Assembly: GCA_009760855.2 (NCBI GenBank)
Contig: WPIO01000148.1
Location: 712,501 to 776,500 of the forward strand
Reading direction: 5' to 3'
Source: Cristatella mucedo
Lineage: Eukaryota > Bryozoa > Phylactolaemata > Cristatellidae
DNA length: 64,000 bases
Translations under genes and position numbers: made by a program
Notes under the pieces: generated by a model
The model's database searches: none
What the model was told of the DNA's origin: nothing
Seen by the model: only the letters and a program-made list of their open reading frames with translations
Shown here: positions 13,801 to 63,302 of the stretch, one piece after another
Layout of the letters: each line of letters opens with the position of its first letter
Numbering within the stretch: position 1 is the first letter of the stretch

Positions 13801-14730
13801 AAGGGGGGGTGGGGCCGAAGTTTCCCAACCCAGCCCCTGCCCGCGTGCCTCATCCCCAAGTCATGGCCATATCGGGTAAGGGCCGGCGGTTCTGACGGTT
13901 CTGACCGAAAGAGCTGCTATGCCACTCCCACTCATTTCGCGTAAAATGTGTACGTGTGAGACCGGTTAACTCGCATTAAAATAAAAGATGAAACATTGGT
14001 CGAGCTGGGGACAGGTTGGTACTAGCGGACCAGTCGGATAGCTCACCTCGAGGCTCGCCTGAGCTCTAGTTCGCCCCACTTGCGAGAACTGAGACTGAGA
14101 CATCCACTTTATGAAAAAACCGAGTAGGATGCCGCGCAATGCCATCTCGCAGCGCATGCGCTGCTTCAGCTGCCGTTCGCAAGCTGTATGTGGCCGGAGC
14201 AATCGCTCGCGACCCACAGGAGCCGTGACCTCAAGCTAACCTCGTCTAGCCTCTGACCCCGCCCACTTTCATGTGATTGGCTTAGCCGGCGCCGCCTGGA
14301 AATCGTCCGCTGTATGGACTGGTTAGATTGGAGTTGCAGCGAGACGAGCGACAGCTACGGATCTCACCGTCATCCACTACTACTTCCACGCCACATTTAT
14401 TTATGTTGCAATTACTTTAAAGTAAATGTTCACCGGATGAGGCTTTAAGGTGCAGCCTGCAGAGCAGCAAAGACTCACGGCGAACGCTCCTACTTCCTCC
14501 CGAAAATCTCCGAAGTACTTGGCGATTCATTAAAAATGCAGATGCCAAAGAATACGGCTTCGACCAGAGCCGCCAGACAAGATAACGCTTAAAGGGATGA
14601 AAGGGGTAAAACGGGAGGCGCTTTACCGTCGGGCCGACGTTGGGAGAGGGCACTGGCGGCCGGGTTGACGAAGCTTCAGTCGTAGGGCATCCAGCGGATG
14701 GGTAACTAGTGTCGTCACACCTCTAGGGTT

Positions 14731-14816
<86 letters not shown>

Positions 14817-14901
14817 GTCTGTGCCTGTCTGTCTGTGTGTCTGTGTGTCTGTCTGTGTCTCTGTCTATTTGCCTGCCTGCCTGTCTGTCTGTCTGTCTGT
14901 T

Positions 14902-14986
<85 letters not shown>

Positions 14987-16820
14987 CTCTCTCTCTCTCT
15001 GCCCGGTTTTTGTGGGAATACGTGGGTTTCGGCACTGCAGTCTTGAACCACCCAGTGGCTTGCTGTTTACTTTACTTTTTACTTTTTCAGAGCTCGCTGC
15101 GCAGAAAGCCCAGGAAGAAGCTGAGCTTCGGCGACTGGAGGAGGAGATGCTATCCAAGATGGCGCTGGAGGAGCGGCTAGAATACGAGAAGCGAAAGCGA
15201 GAGGAGGAAGAACGGCGATTCGCTGCCGAAGAAGAGGCCAGGTGGGGCGCGCATGCGAGAAATGGTTGATGGATGGTGGGGGTGGGTAGCTAGGTGCTAC
15301 TTGCCGAATAATACACGGAGTGCGCTAGGCACTCACCAGAAGCTGTACGCTAAATCGAACCCCCCCCCCCCGCGATCAAATACGAAGCGAGCGAACGCCA
15401 TTAAGAAGAGTCTTGTAATGTTGGCTGCTAGTCACGCTCGCAAGGTTTACTACCGAAAAGGATCGCAGCAGATCGCCGACCATAGTCACAGTTTTCTTTT
15501 TACGTAACTGGTTATGGAACCTATCCGCCGCCATTACTTTGGCTTTTACCTAGCATTAATAATAATAAAAATAATACACTCGATAAATAGCCCTCAGAGA
15601 ACTCAATCTCTTTCTGGGCACTTTACATGTGGTGCAAAGGATCGACGGCGAGATTTCTATAATGATTCAGCATCTTAACTGCGTGAGCTATTAGCAAACG
15701 TACTGATGTCGTGATATGCGACAAATTCAAGGTCAATTTTGACACATTTTCCATAAGGAAGAACACTTTAGGTGACACACTACTCTCGTCTTGGTTCTAC
15801 TTCCAAAAAAGCTCTAGGCTTCAGCAAGTCTTAGCATAACGGGCAGCTGGTCTAATTCCCACGGTTTGCAACAGGAGTGCCCGTAAACGCTGCTTAAAGA
15901 GCTCTACTCGTAGCCAGTGCAGCATAGAGTGTGGTGCAACACCCCGACCTTGTCCTTTAAATGTAGGCGTGGCAGGGCTGCTCGAAAGCATATTTGCTCT
16001 TACCTCCTTAAGGGCTACACGAATGGCTGCAGTTTCACCTAATGCCGGCTCCTCACTGTATCTTTGAGAATTAGGTAAATGCCGATAGGAGGGTTGGGCA
16101 ACCTCTAACCCCCCAATGAGTGTAGAAACCCCTAAGCGAAATAAAAATTAGAGCTGATATATTGTGCGGGGATTTACTAATGGCCGCCCTGATTTGGCCC
16201 CTGGCTAACTTGCTCGTCGGGGCTCGAGCCTTGCAGCGTTTGTTTGTGGGTAGAGATTAGGTTCTCCTAAGGCTCGCTATATAAATGATTTTATATTTCA
16301 AAGACAAATTGGCTAGCAAAAATTTCCGCGTTAAACGGATCAACAGAGTCAGTGTAATGTCAGCATCCGAAAGGCAAGATTCCGCCGCGGCGAACTTCCG
16401 CACAGCCGCGAACATTCAAGGCCAAGCAAGGCATCCGAATCCTAGCGCTCCAGCCGCTGAGAGCCGCCGTGCTATTGTGCGTTAGTAAGTGCAGACCTGC
16501 TGTGCTGTCACATTACTGCTGCTGGGCGAGTCGCTGTTCTCTCACGAGTCGCTACTTTCAGGATTCGTCGCGAGGAAGAGGCGAGGGTGGCCATGGAGGC
16601 TGCGCGCCTGCTAGCCGAGGAGTCGGCGCGGCAGCAGGAGGAGCTGCGGCAGAGGCTCCTCTTCCAGCGAGGACTCAATCTTGAGGCCGACGGACTCGAC
16701 CACGCCCACGACATCACGCGAGCGTTCGTCTTCTCCTACTACGAGCTGCTGCAGTGGCTCGGCGTCAATATTCCGAACCTCGCTGACTTGGTACAATGGG
16801 CGGGTGGCGACAATAGCTAG
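1..16820 (+). CDS. KIAA2012: KIAA2012-like (DUF4670) coiled-coil protein, spliced, 5' end missing
   Basis: Ten exons are placed: 1-66, 784-879, 4273-4561, 5928-6076, 6936-7245, 9743-9981, 10186-10413, 12349-12721, 15091-15241 and 16562-16820. Reading phase agrees at every junction and gives about 719 residues. The order is a Ser-rich N-terminal part, a Lys/Ala-rich linker, an acidic stretch, then a long single-helix or coiled-coil region of Arg/Glu repeats. The C-terminal box reads EADGLDHAHDITRAFVFSYY followed by ELLQWLG. From memory of the family, this box and the ERLEY motif before it match the end of vertebrate KIAA2012. The biochemical role of that family is not established, so I assign none. 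The gene converges on the pericentrin-like gene. The last four exons are firm and the first three tentative. Confidence 0.75.
784..879 (+). CDS. KIAA2012: KIAA2012-like exon, Ser-rich
   Basis: The acceptor ends in TGCAG just before an open 32-codon stretch beginning MAAELMSEVMS and ending SRLSAAN. The donor GTAAGT is near-consensus. Start and end are both phase 0. The ATG at the first codon could make this a first coding exon instead, in which case bases 1-66 would not belong to the gene. Confidence 0.45.
1040..1460 (+). mobile_element. 5'-truncated LINE, second family (L2/CR1-like), 3' end
   Basis: It contains VGDRSFSSAGPRLWNSLPQF, typical of the C-terminus of L2/CR1-type ORF2. It ends in a 3' UTR with CCCACATGGTCTTT and GTGGAGTTAC and a tail of TACATTACAT repeats. 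The reading frame is truncated. Further copies lie at 17395-17610 and 58800-59095. Confidence 0.75.
2000..2175 (+). mobile_element. SINE family 1 (tRNA-derived)
   Basis: The left part is tRNA-like with a B-box (GGGTTCGATTCCTGC). The body contains a perfect hairpin (CCACCGC AA GCGGTGG). The end reads AGGCTCTTCTGTCGCTATGC, then AGGCTGTTTAATCAGCTAGG. It is one of the best-preserved copies. Confidence 0.85.
2755..2890 (+). mobile_element. SINE family 1, diverged copy
   Basis: It has a B-box-like GTGAGTTCGAGCCATGCAG and the family 3' end AAGCTGTTGAATCAGCTGAG. The hairpin body is deleted. Confidence 0.7.
3195..3370 (+). mobile_element. SINE family 1
   Basis: The B-box is GGGTTCGAATCCTGC, the body hairpin is partly intact (GCAAGCGGTGGTGATAGCC), and the 3' end is GTGGCTGTTAAATCAGCTTG. 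Confidence 0.82.
3598..3652 (+). repeat. (CTG)n-rich tract
   Basis: Imperfect CTG/GCC triplets, with five pure CTG near 3638-3652, run directly into GTGTGTGTG. It is intronic. Confidence 0.8.
4273..4561 (+). CDS. KIAA2012: KIAA2012-like exon, Ser/Gly-rich
   Basis: The donor G|GTCAGT after 4561 leaves phase 1, which fits the next exon exactly. The start is the least certain part. The acceptor after 4272 follows a pyrimidine-rich run and is phase 0, as the previous exon requires. Another AG at 4375 would give a shorter exon out of phase with exon 2. The product is polar and probably disordered. Confidence 0.5.
4741..4843. repeat. (CA)n microsatellite, about 100 bases
   Basis: An almost pure CA run with one TA interruption. 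Reading frames through it are repeat artefacts. Confidence 0.98.
4955..5125 (-). mobile_element. SINE family 1
   Basis: Reverse orientation: TTAGCTGATTTAACAGCCTC, AGCAGCAGAAGAGTC, then the B-box complement (GACTCGAACCTACGA). Confidence 0.8.
5225..5400 (+). mobile_element. LINE family A, 3' UTR fragment
   Basis: It has the 3' end shared by all family-A copies: CTGTGCATGTCACCCCTA, then GTGCCTAGAAAGACATTGAG and CTGAGGGTGCTATAT, ending in an (ATT)n tract. Confidence 0.75.
5455..5630 (+). mobile_element. SINE family 1
   Basis: It is close to the copy at 2.0 kb: GACCTCGGTCCCGAGGTCGT, GGGTTCGATTCCTGCGGTGG, ending GGCTGTTTAATCAGCTAGGA and TTTATTTATTTAT. Confidence 0.87.
5928..6076 (+). CDS. KIAA2012: KIAA2012-like exon
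   Basis: The acceptor is TTGTCGCTGTAG and the donor is CAG|GTATGT. It starts in phase 1 and ends in phase 0. It encodes a polar Gln/Glu/Asn/Ser-rich stretch, including QPLERAAEQNTEA. Confidence 0.7.
6299..6364. repeat. Interrupted (CA)n/(CG)n tract
   Basis: CA runs broken by GCGCGC and GAGCG units, giving an alternating purine/pyrimidine stretch. Confidence 0.9.
6595..6755 (+). mobile_element. SINE family 1
   Basis: The B-box is GGGTTCGAATCCTGCC, the body is GCCAGCGGTGATGACAGCCG, and the 3' end is GAGGCAGTTGAATCAGC. Confidence 0.8.
6936..7245 (+). CDS. KIAA2012: KIAA2012-like exon, Lys/Ser-rich linker
   Basis: The acceptor is TTTTCGTGCAG and the donor is AAAG|GTACAG. It encodes a Gly-rich start, then repeated Lys/Ser (SVKSKKSNKSRKSQAEAKSS), then a mixed-charge part ending EPPKGKPPPKG. 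It is probably disordered. Confidence 0.75.
7320..7900 (-). mobile_element. LINE family A, ORF2 C-terminus, decayed
   Basis: Read on the - strand, it matches [17 protein letters not shown] and [18 protein letters not shown] seen in better copies, with stops and frame breaks. It lies in an intron of the KIAA2012-like gene. Confidence 0.75.
7900..9150. other. Intron, no gene seen
   Basis: A/T-rich non-coding sequence containing CAG/CTG-rich clusters near 8390 and the 8434-8485 inverted repeat. No exon was recognised. Confidence 0.5.
8434..8485. repeat. Perfect inverted repeat
   Basis: AAAATGTAGCAGCCCTAGCA and its exact reverse complement are separated by 5 bases (GTTGC). It is intronic. Confidence 0.95.
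9150..9450 (+). mobile_element. LINE family A, reverse-transcriptase fragment
   Basis: It carries a degenerate FYADD reverse-transcriptase motif with a stop (GGCTTCTGTTTTTATGCAGA), followed by sequence matching the copy at 47.4-49.2 kb. It is short and broken. Confidence 0.65.
9743..9981 (+). CDS. KIAA2012: KIAA2012-like exon, Lys/Ala-rich
   Basis: The acceptor is CTCGCTCAGCAG and the donor is CAG|GTGAGC. It starts in phase 1 and ends in phase 0. The product is basic and Ala/Lys-rich (GKKKPAKKAGKKSAVKAAAA). Its G+C content is clearly higher than the surrounding intron. Confidence 0.75.
10186..10413 (+). CDS. KIAA2012: KIAA2012-like exon, acidic stretch
   Basis: The acceptor is TTTCCGTCTGCAG and the exon opens in phase 0 with ATSENEEGKPEAEPEMEF. 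It contains KFDFRLLQQSLQQSSDDGEA and then a run of Glu/Asp. The end is uncertain. GAG|GTGCAG after 10413 is the only in-phase donor I trust, but the frame stays open through a Pro-rich run to 10611. Confidence 0.6.
10800..10975 (-). mobile_element. SINE family 1
   Basis: Reverse orientation: TTAGCTGATTCGACAGCC, GCGACAGAAGAGCCTTAGCG. The B-box complement is decayed. It lies in the KIAA2012-like intron after the acidic exon. Confidence 0.72.
11275..11425 (+). mobile_element. SINE family 2 (tRNA-derived, LINE-type 3' tail)
   Basis: The A-box TGGTCCAGCGG and B-box GGGCTCGAGTCCC are clear. The 3' part reads AAGCGCCTGAATAGAGACTA, then AGCTCTCTTGGGGCGCTATA, which resembles the family-A LINE 3' end. 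It ends A/T-rich. Confidence 0.82.
11645..11820 (+). mobile_element. SINE family 2
   Basis: TGGCCCAGTAGTTAAGG (A-box), GGGCTCGAGCCCCGAGGCAT (B-box), then AAGCACCTGTCTC and TTCTCTTGGAGTGCT. An insertion of about 25 bases lies between the boxes compared with the neighbouring copy. Confidence 0.8.
11985..12180 (+). mobile_element. SINE family 1, rearranged copy
   Basis: B-box GGGTTCGAGTCCTG. The stretch TTTCCGATTGCAAGACAATC is repeated about three times with variation before GTCTTCTGCCGCTGTGTAAA, so the body has been locally duplicated. Confidence 0.65.
12349..12721 (+). CDS. KIAA2012: KIAA2012-like exon, Arg/Glu coiled coil
   Basis: It encodes about 124 residues of almost pure charged helix, starting NVSNKDARAAKQAAEKERRR, as in the DUF4670 region. 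The start is either after TAG at 12348 or after CAG at 12360, in the same phase with a difference of four codons. The donor GAG|GTGCGC leaves phase 1. The exon is very GC-rich. Confidence 0.85.
12722..14730. other. Intron, mostly unique sequence
   Basis: It holds one LINE family A end (13485-13700) and GC-rich unassigned sequence. The frame open to 13050 is a read-through past a splice donor. Confidence 0.5.
13485..13700 (-). mobile_element. LINE family A, 3' UTR
   Basis: AATAATAATGCACTTGATAA, then GCGCCCTCAGAGAA and CTAGGCGCTTTACATTTGCT on the + strand equal the reverse complement of the family-A 3' end. Coding sequence is missing. Confidence 0.75.
14734..15000. repeat. (CT)n with (CTGT)n core, about 265 bases
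   Basis: Two long CT runs flank a TCTG/TGCC-rich core (14813-14902). It lies about 90 bases before a KIAA2012-like acceptor, pyrimidines on the sense strand. Confidence 0.98.
15091..15241 (+). CDS. KIAA2012: KIAA2012-like exon, coiled coil with ERLEY motif
   Basis: The acceptor is strong (ACTTTACTTTTTACTTTTTCAG), and about 95 bases upstream lies a very long (CT)n tract. It encodes AQKAQEEAELRRLEEEMLSK then EERLEYEKRKREEE. The donor AG|GTGGGG leaves phase 2. Confidence 0.9.
15555..15645 (-). mobile_element. LINE family A, 3' terminal fragment
   Basis: About 90 bases are homologous to the family-A 3' end: AATAATAATAAAAATAATAC, then CCCTCAGAGAACTCAATCTC. Confidence 0.65.
16185..16300 (+). mobile_element. 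SINE family 2, shortened
   Basis: TGATTTGGCCCCTGGCTAAC, then GGGGCTCGAGCCTTGCAG and TAGAGATTAGGTTCTCCTAA. Confidence 0.65.
16562..16820 (+). CDS. KIAA2012: KIAA2012-like last coding exon with C-terminal box
   Basis: The acceptor is CTACTTTCAG. The exon completes the phase-2 codon and continues the helix (IRREEEARVAMEAARLL). After RLLFQRGLNLEADGLDH it enters the conserved DITRAFVFSYYELLQWLG box and stops at TAG 16818-16820. This is the strongest family evidence for the gene. Confidence 0.9.
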
Positions 16821-17246
16821 CGGCCCGTGAACTATGATGGTGTCTTTGCGTCTGAGTCGATGCTTCAAGGAAGCGGTGAGATTTCGAGAAGGAACAGGCA
16901 GCGGCTTTGGCCTGAAGGAGAAGGCAACTGTGCCGCCGTAGCGTAGTGACGTGCTTCCGGCACATGCTAATGTATTGACTGCAGCGATGGGCGGCACGTG
17001 TCAGCGACAAGGCTGATCGCTAGGCAAAGTGGTACACGACGTCCTGTGTGCCGGGAAGGCACCCTGCGGTGCTGGTCAACGATCAAATGCTGCTAAAAAG
17101 AAAAGCATTACTGCTTAAAACCGTGAGGTGCGTTCAAGTAATGAGATGCTGCTATGCGCTTATGTAGAAGGTACCGCGGCTATGTCTGCGGCCGACACGA
17201 CTCTGCAGCCGATCGTCTGTGGGGTTATCGTCTACTTTCAAATAAA
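16821..17246 (+). other. Putative 3' UTR of the KIAA2012-like gene
   Basis: Non-coding sequence follows the TAG. The first clear AATAAA on this strand is at 17241-17246, followed by G/T-rich sequence, so cleavage near 17265 is possible. No cDNA evidence is available. Confidence 0.35.
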
Positions 17247-17394
17247 TGTTGCTGAAACACCGAGTTTTGCAATAAGATTGAGTCGCTATGCATGTTCCCG
17301 CTCTGCTCACGTACAAATACGCCGATTTGTATACGTGCCGTGCCGCTCGTTCTTTTGGAAGATTGTGGCAGGTTTGAAGGTGAAGGAAGCGAGT

Positions 17395-17610
17395 AGTCCA
17401 AGAGCGAGCGAGCAGAAAGTGGGAAGCATAGCAGAGTAAGGAGAACAGTTGAGGTAGTGAGTAGCATGGAAGTAGCAGCTGAGGACCGCTGAAAAGGTTG
17501 GCCATAGTCGGCAGTAGAAGAGTAGTTATAGAAAACTCTCCTGCGTAACACCCACATGGTCTTTATGACTTTGTGGAGTTACAGATGGAGATACATTGCA
17601 TTACATTGAA
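17395..17610. mobile_element. LINE second family, copy with internal inversion
   Basis: Bases about 17395-17520 match the family body on the - strand (ACTGCCGACTATGGC, then CTACTCACTACCTCAACTG). Bases about 17526-17610 carry the family 3' end on the + strand (CTCTCCTGCGTAACACCCAC, then the TACATTGCATTACATT tail). The two halves are therefore in opposite orientation within one insertion. Confidence 0.65.
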
Positions 17611-17779
17611 AACGGAACTCTTGACCGAGCAAGCATTCGGTTTTGAGGAAACTAATGTTGACCGATAAAGTTTTGAGTAGGAAGTTTTTCTCAATCTCTC
17701 TCGCTGTTTTTCTATCCGTCGGACTACGATCTCGCTTCGAGATAACCGTAATATAGCAGCTCAGCATGAAAGACCCGCA

Positions 17780-17910
17780 GCCACATCACATCCCCCCTGT
17801 CTAAGCACCCCTGGCGTTTTGCACCAGCTGTAATCGCCTGATTGCGCATGCCGGTAGGCCAGCACGCAGTGAGCTACAGAAGTCGTCTCTTTCAAACAGA
17901 GGTCAAGGTC
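17780..17910 (-). mobile_element. LINE family A, internal fragment
   Basis: TTTTGCACCAGCTGTAATCG and GGTAGGCCAGCACGCAGTGA match the - strand copy near 31.45 kb. Confidence 0.6.
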
Positions 17911-17919
17911 ATATCCAAA

Positions 17920-19790
17920 GAGTGTGTGTATAAGTGAAGATCAGCATTCGATGGGAGCGGCAGGAAAGGCGATTGCCAAAGAAATAAATTCACGAAACTC
18001 TGAGGACATCAGAAAAGTGTCAGACGACGTTGTTTTCATTCATTCTGCGAGAAGTGCGACCCACAAACCATGCAAGGTACGGGTCCATGTTGAAGGAACA
18101 CATGTTCACATGGAGTTCGACACAGGATCTAGCATTTCTACACTATCCTTGCATGAGTATAACGTATCTGTCCTCACTCCACTCTGGAGCCTACAAATAT
18201 TACACTACGGCCGTATGGTGGTATTGCGGAGATATCTCATGTTGCTTTAATTCATCCTCAGGCTGAATACCAAGAAAGAAGGTCCAAGCTCGACTTTTCT
18301 TCCTTGCCGAAACCCACGTACCGCTGTTCGGCAGAGAATGGATGGTGGCTTTTGATCTCGATATTGGCAAGATGGTCTCTGCAAATTTATTGACAGAGCA
18401 TCGTGACTTAGACGCTCTTCTACAACAGAATGACGATCTCTTCCACCAGATGCTAAGTTCAGCTGCGTTAAGGCCAAGTTGCATGCTCGAGAAAATGCTG
18501 TACCCGTGCATATTAAATATCGACCTGTGCCAATTGCTATACGCAGGAAGGTAGAGGCGGAGCTAAACTAATTGCCCTCTGAGGGGGTCATTTAGCGGAT
18601 CGAGCAGAGCGAATGGGCGACTCCAGTAGTACCAGTAATTAAGCCCGACGGCTCGATCCCCCCTCTGCAGGGACTACAAAGCGACGCTGAACTCACAGCT
18701 AATAGTTGATTCATTCATACCCAATACCTTTGATTGACGACTTGCAGGAAAAACTAAATGGTGGGATCTTGTTTTTAAAGCTGGACCTATCCCGTGTATT
18801 TACGCAGATCGAACTTGAGGAAGCATCCAAAGTTTTTGTCGCCCTTACTAAGCGCGGGGATTTTTTTTAATACAAACGCTTACCGTTTGGTGTGGCCTCC
18901 GCTCCCGCTAGTCATCAAAGGGCAGTGGATCATTTGCTGCCTGGACTGCCTGGTGTATTGTGCTACCAGGATGACATTTTTGTGACAGGGAAGGATCGAA
19001 CTTCCCACATGCATAATCTGGCTTTGGTGTAGGCAAAACTGCAAGGTGCTGGCCTCCGTGTAAGCAGAAAGAAGTGTGCCTTCTTAAAACCGTCTATTGT
19101 ATACCTCGGGCATAAAATAGACAAGAACGGCATACACTCCACGGAGGATAAAGTGGCAGCCATAAAAAATGCCCCGCCACCAACAGATGTCAGTGGCCTC
19201 CAGTCATTTATAGGGATGGTGTAATACTATCACAAATTCTTGCCCAACCTGGGCAGCTATTGCACCACTTGTACGAATTGCTTCAAAAGCAAAGCAGGTG
19301 GCTATGGACTGTTTACTGCCAACAGGCTTTTACAAAAGTTAATGAGAGATGATTAGCTCTGAAAGCGTTCTAGCAGCATATAACCCCAAGGAAATGCTCG
19401 TGCTGGCTTGCGAGTCATCGTATGACAGTATGGAGCTGTTTTATCTCATCGATTAGCAGACGGACAGGAGAGACCCACTGCTTTTGCTTTTTCCGTACGC
19501 TATCGACAAGCGAGAAAAACTATTCGCAGATTGAGAAACAGGCCTTGTCACTAATTTTCGGCGTTATGCGTTTTCATCTATATTTTCATGGGCGGAAGTT
19601 CCAACTGCTTACCGATCACCGCCCACTTATTACCATCCTCGGACCTAAGACCGGCATTCCGCCTATTGCTGCCATGCGTATGCAGCGTTGGGCTTCGGTG
19701 TTGCCTGCATGCACATATAGCGCCGAGTACAGGCGGACAGAAGATCATGCTAATGCTGATGTCCCGACTACAGTTGCCACATAATTTGCT
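17920..19790 (+). pseudogene. Ty3/gypsy-like retrotransposon pol relic
   Basis: Pieces of a pol polyprotein occur in order on the + strand in shifting frames with stops. These are a retropepsin-like piece with a D-T-G-S active-site motif (near 18.1 kb), reverse-transcriptase pieces with a Y-Q-D-D motif (near 18.97 kb), and an RNase H part with the TDHRPL signature (near 19.6 kb). Frameshifts and stops show that it is dead. No LTRs or integrase were recognised. It lies between the two convergent genes. Confidence 0.8.
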
Positions 19791-20214
19791 CATATTTGGC
19801 TTTACTCATAATAAAAATCCGAAATCATGCGTCCACTGAACCAATTCAATTAGCAAGCGCTCGCCCACAGTGGTTGCCGTGTTCTCTAATAACATAAGCA
19901 CATTATATTAGACCAATTCTTTGTGATCGATCACTCAAGCAGCCAAGAATTTTGCTCAGCTAACCCTCACGTTTCTTCGTTGGTCCGTGTTGCCTTAAAA
20001 CTTGTTGTATTACTCGATCATTTGACTATTTAATGGATTCTCAACGGCACTGAAGCTTACAACAGATGTTACATCCAGGCTGGTGGATACATTTTTGACA
20101 TCCTGCCTACATTTCTGTGATTCACTACTTGCAGATCTTTCTGCCTGTGCTATAAGTTGCTTACAGCTGGTACAATAAACCTACTATTAGGATGGTTGGT
20201 TAGGAACATCGCAG

Positions 20215-20610
20215 CTGGCACACTCCACCACTTCTAACCAATATGTACTGCCTCCCCACTAGGCAGAAAGATCTTAAAAGGGCCTGCCACTCTTTGTTCG
20301 GGTCCTTTCACTCTCTTGCTCTGACCTACCTATCTGAACTATTACTCTCAGGCTTACCGTCGTATCAACCTCTCAAACAGTACAGCTGTACCTCTAGCCA
20401 ACCCAACATCCTTTGGAGACCATGCCTCCAGCTCCTATAGTCTCAATGTCTGTGCTAAAACTGTGCAGCCATGATTAATCAATTGACACACTTCTGGGCA
20501 TAAGTAAGATGCCTAGAAAGATATGGGTTTCTTAGCTAAACAAACACCTAGAAAGAGATTTAGTTTTCATACAAATGTTATTATTAGCTGACATCGCGAA
20601 ACTCATTGAG
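20215..20610 (+). mobile_element. LINE family A, strongly decayed copy
   Basis: Translated pieces such as SLFGSFHSLALTYLSELL echo the family-A segment [18 protein letters not shown]. The 3' end has CACCTAGAAAGAGATTTAGT and a short ATT tail. Confidence 0.6.
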
Positions 20611-20724
20611 TTAACATTTACATAGAAACTACAAACTAAACCGTTCTTCGGGCCTATGCTCTGTATGAGTGTTATGAGCTTATGTGTGCTGAATTGTGCA
20701 TTTCGTTCCTAACCGGTTGACATG

Positions 20725-21005
20725 CTTCTTTTCCAGAATATATCAAGTGTCTAAAAAGAGATTTGAGTTCTCTATGGGTGCTATATAAACAACCCTAGTG
20801 GCTGTATTTAGCACCACCAAACAGACTTGATGGCATCTTTTCGGTAGCATTGCCAATACAGAGCTACCAAACACACTATCACAATCGAATACTGTGCGGC
20901 CCAAAGAAACCGGGGAGGCCATTGCGATAAGCAATCAATGCTTTCTACATTGCATTTGTAAAGTGCCTAGAAAGAGATTCAGTTCTTTGAGGATTTTTTT
21001 TATAC
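20725..21005 (+). mobile_element. Two short LINE family A 3' tails
   Basis: GTGTCTAAAAAGAGATTTGA at about 20749 and GTGCCTAGAAAGAGATTCAG at about 20961 each start the conserved family-A 3' end. No coding sequence is left. Confidence 0.55.
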
Positions 21006-21723
21006 CTTTGGATACAAATTCAAAAACGTAAGGCGGTGGGCGCATAGGACCATCAAATTGAGAATGTACTCCTTTGCACCTGGTTGGGACTGAACCCAGC
21101 GACCAAGGCTCGTTGCTACACCTCGCTATACAAATGAATTATTATATATATCTCCTATCTGCCATTGAAAGCTCCAAGTGGCCTGGACTTAGCTGGTGGT
21201 GGAACCTACTCGACACACAATGTCCAAGTCCTTTCACCATCACCCGTAAAGCCAAATGAAGACTGGCCAAATAAAGCATGCTGCTGGTAATTAGATTACT
21301 GTTGGGTACCTTAAAAAAGATTGTGGTGTAACAATCTGCTTCATAAACCGTGGACCCTTTATAGCAGCCAGATGACAGATTTCTTAGACACCAAGTCCAA
21401 TGTCACACACGCCTATGTATGAAACCTTACACAAATGTCTGAATCGACTTATTGCCGGTTGAGCTGTAAGTAATAAGTGGAGAAAAGTAGCTATGCCTGA
21501 TGTGACCGCACAATCGAATACCCGGAGGCATTGAAGCAGCGGTGTAGACGCGAGCTACGACCAACACTAAAGACAGAGAGAGCCTTTGCAAAGTAAAAAA
21601 TAGATTTATGTCCACAGCCAAGTGCTGATATAAATATAAATATCCAATATAAAATAGTAAAAAAAAAAACTTGTAGGACGTATGCATGCGTGGCTGATGC
21701 CGCAAGCCGGCTTATTGAAAAGT
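21006..21723. other. Region downstream of the PCNT-like stop codon
   Basis: It presumably includes the 3' UTR of the PCNT-like gene on the - strand. No clear AATAAA was found within 200 bases of the stop. A weak SINE remnant lies near 21.1 kb. Confidence 0.4.
21060..21150 (+). mobile_element. SINE family 2, fragment
   Basis: CACCTGGTTGGGACTGAACC and CTCGCTATACAAATGAATTA suggest a small remnant of a tRNA-derived SINE. The match is weak. Confidence 0.35.

Positions 21724-63302
<41,579 letters not shown>

Noticed and set aside
14623..15269. Ser-Leu and Arg-Glu reading frames on both strands
   Set aside because: They are products of the (CT)n tract. Only the last part (from 15091) is coding, and its start is a splice acceptor.
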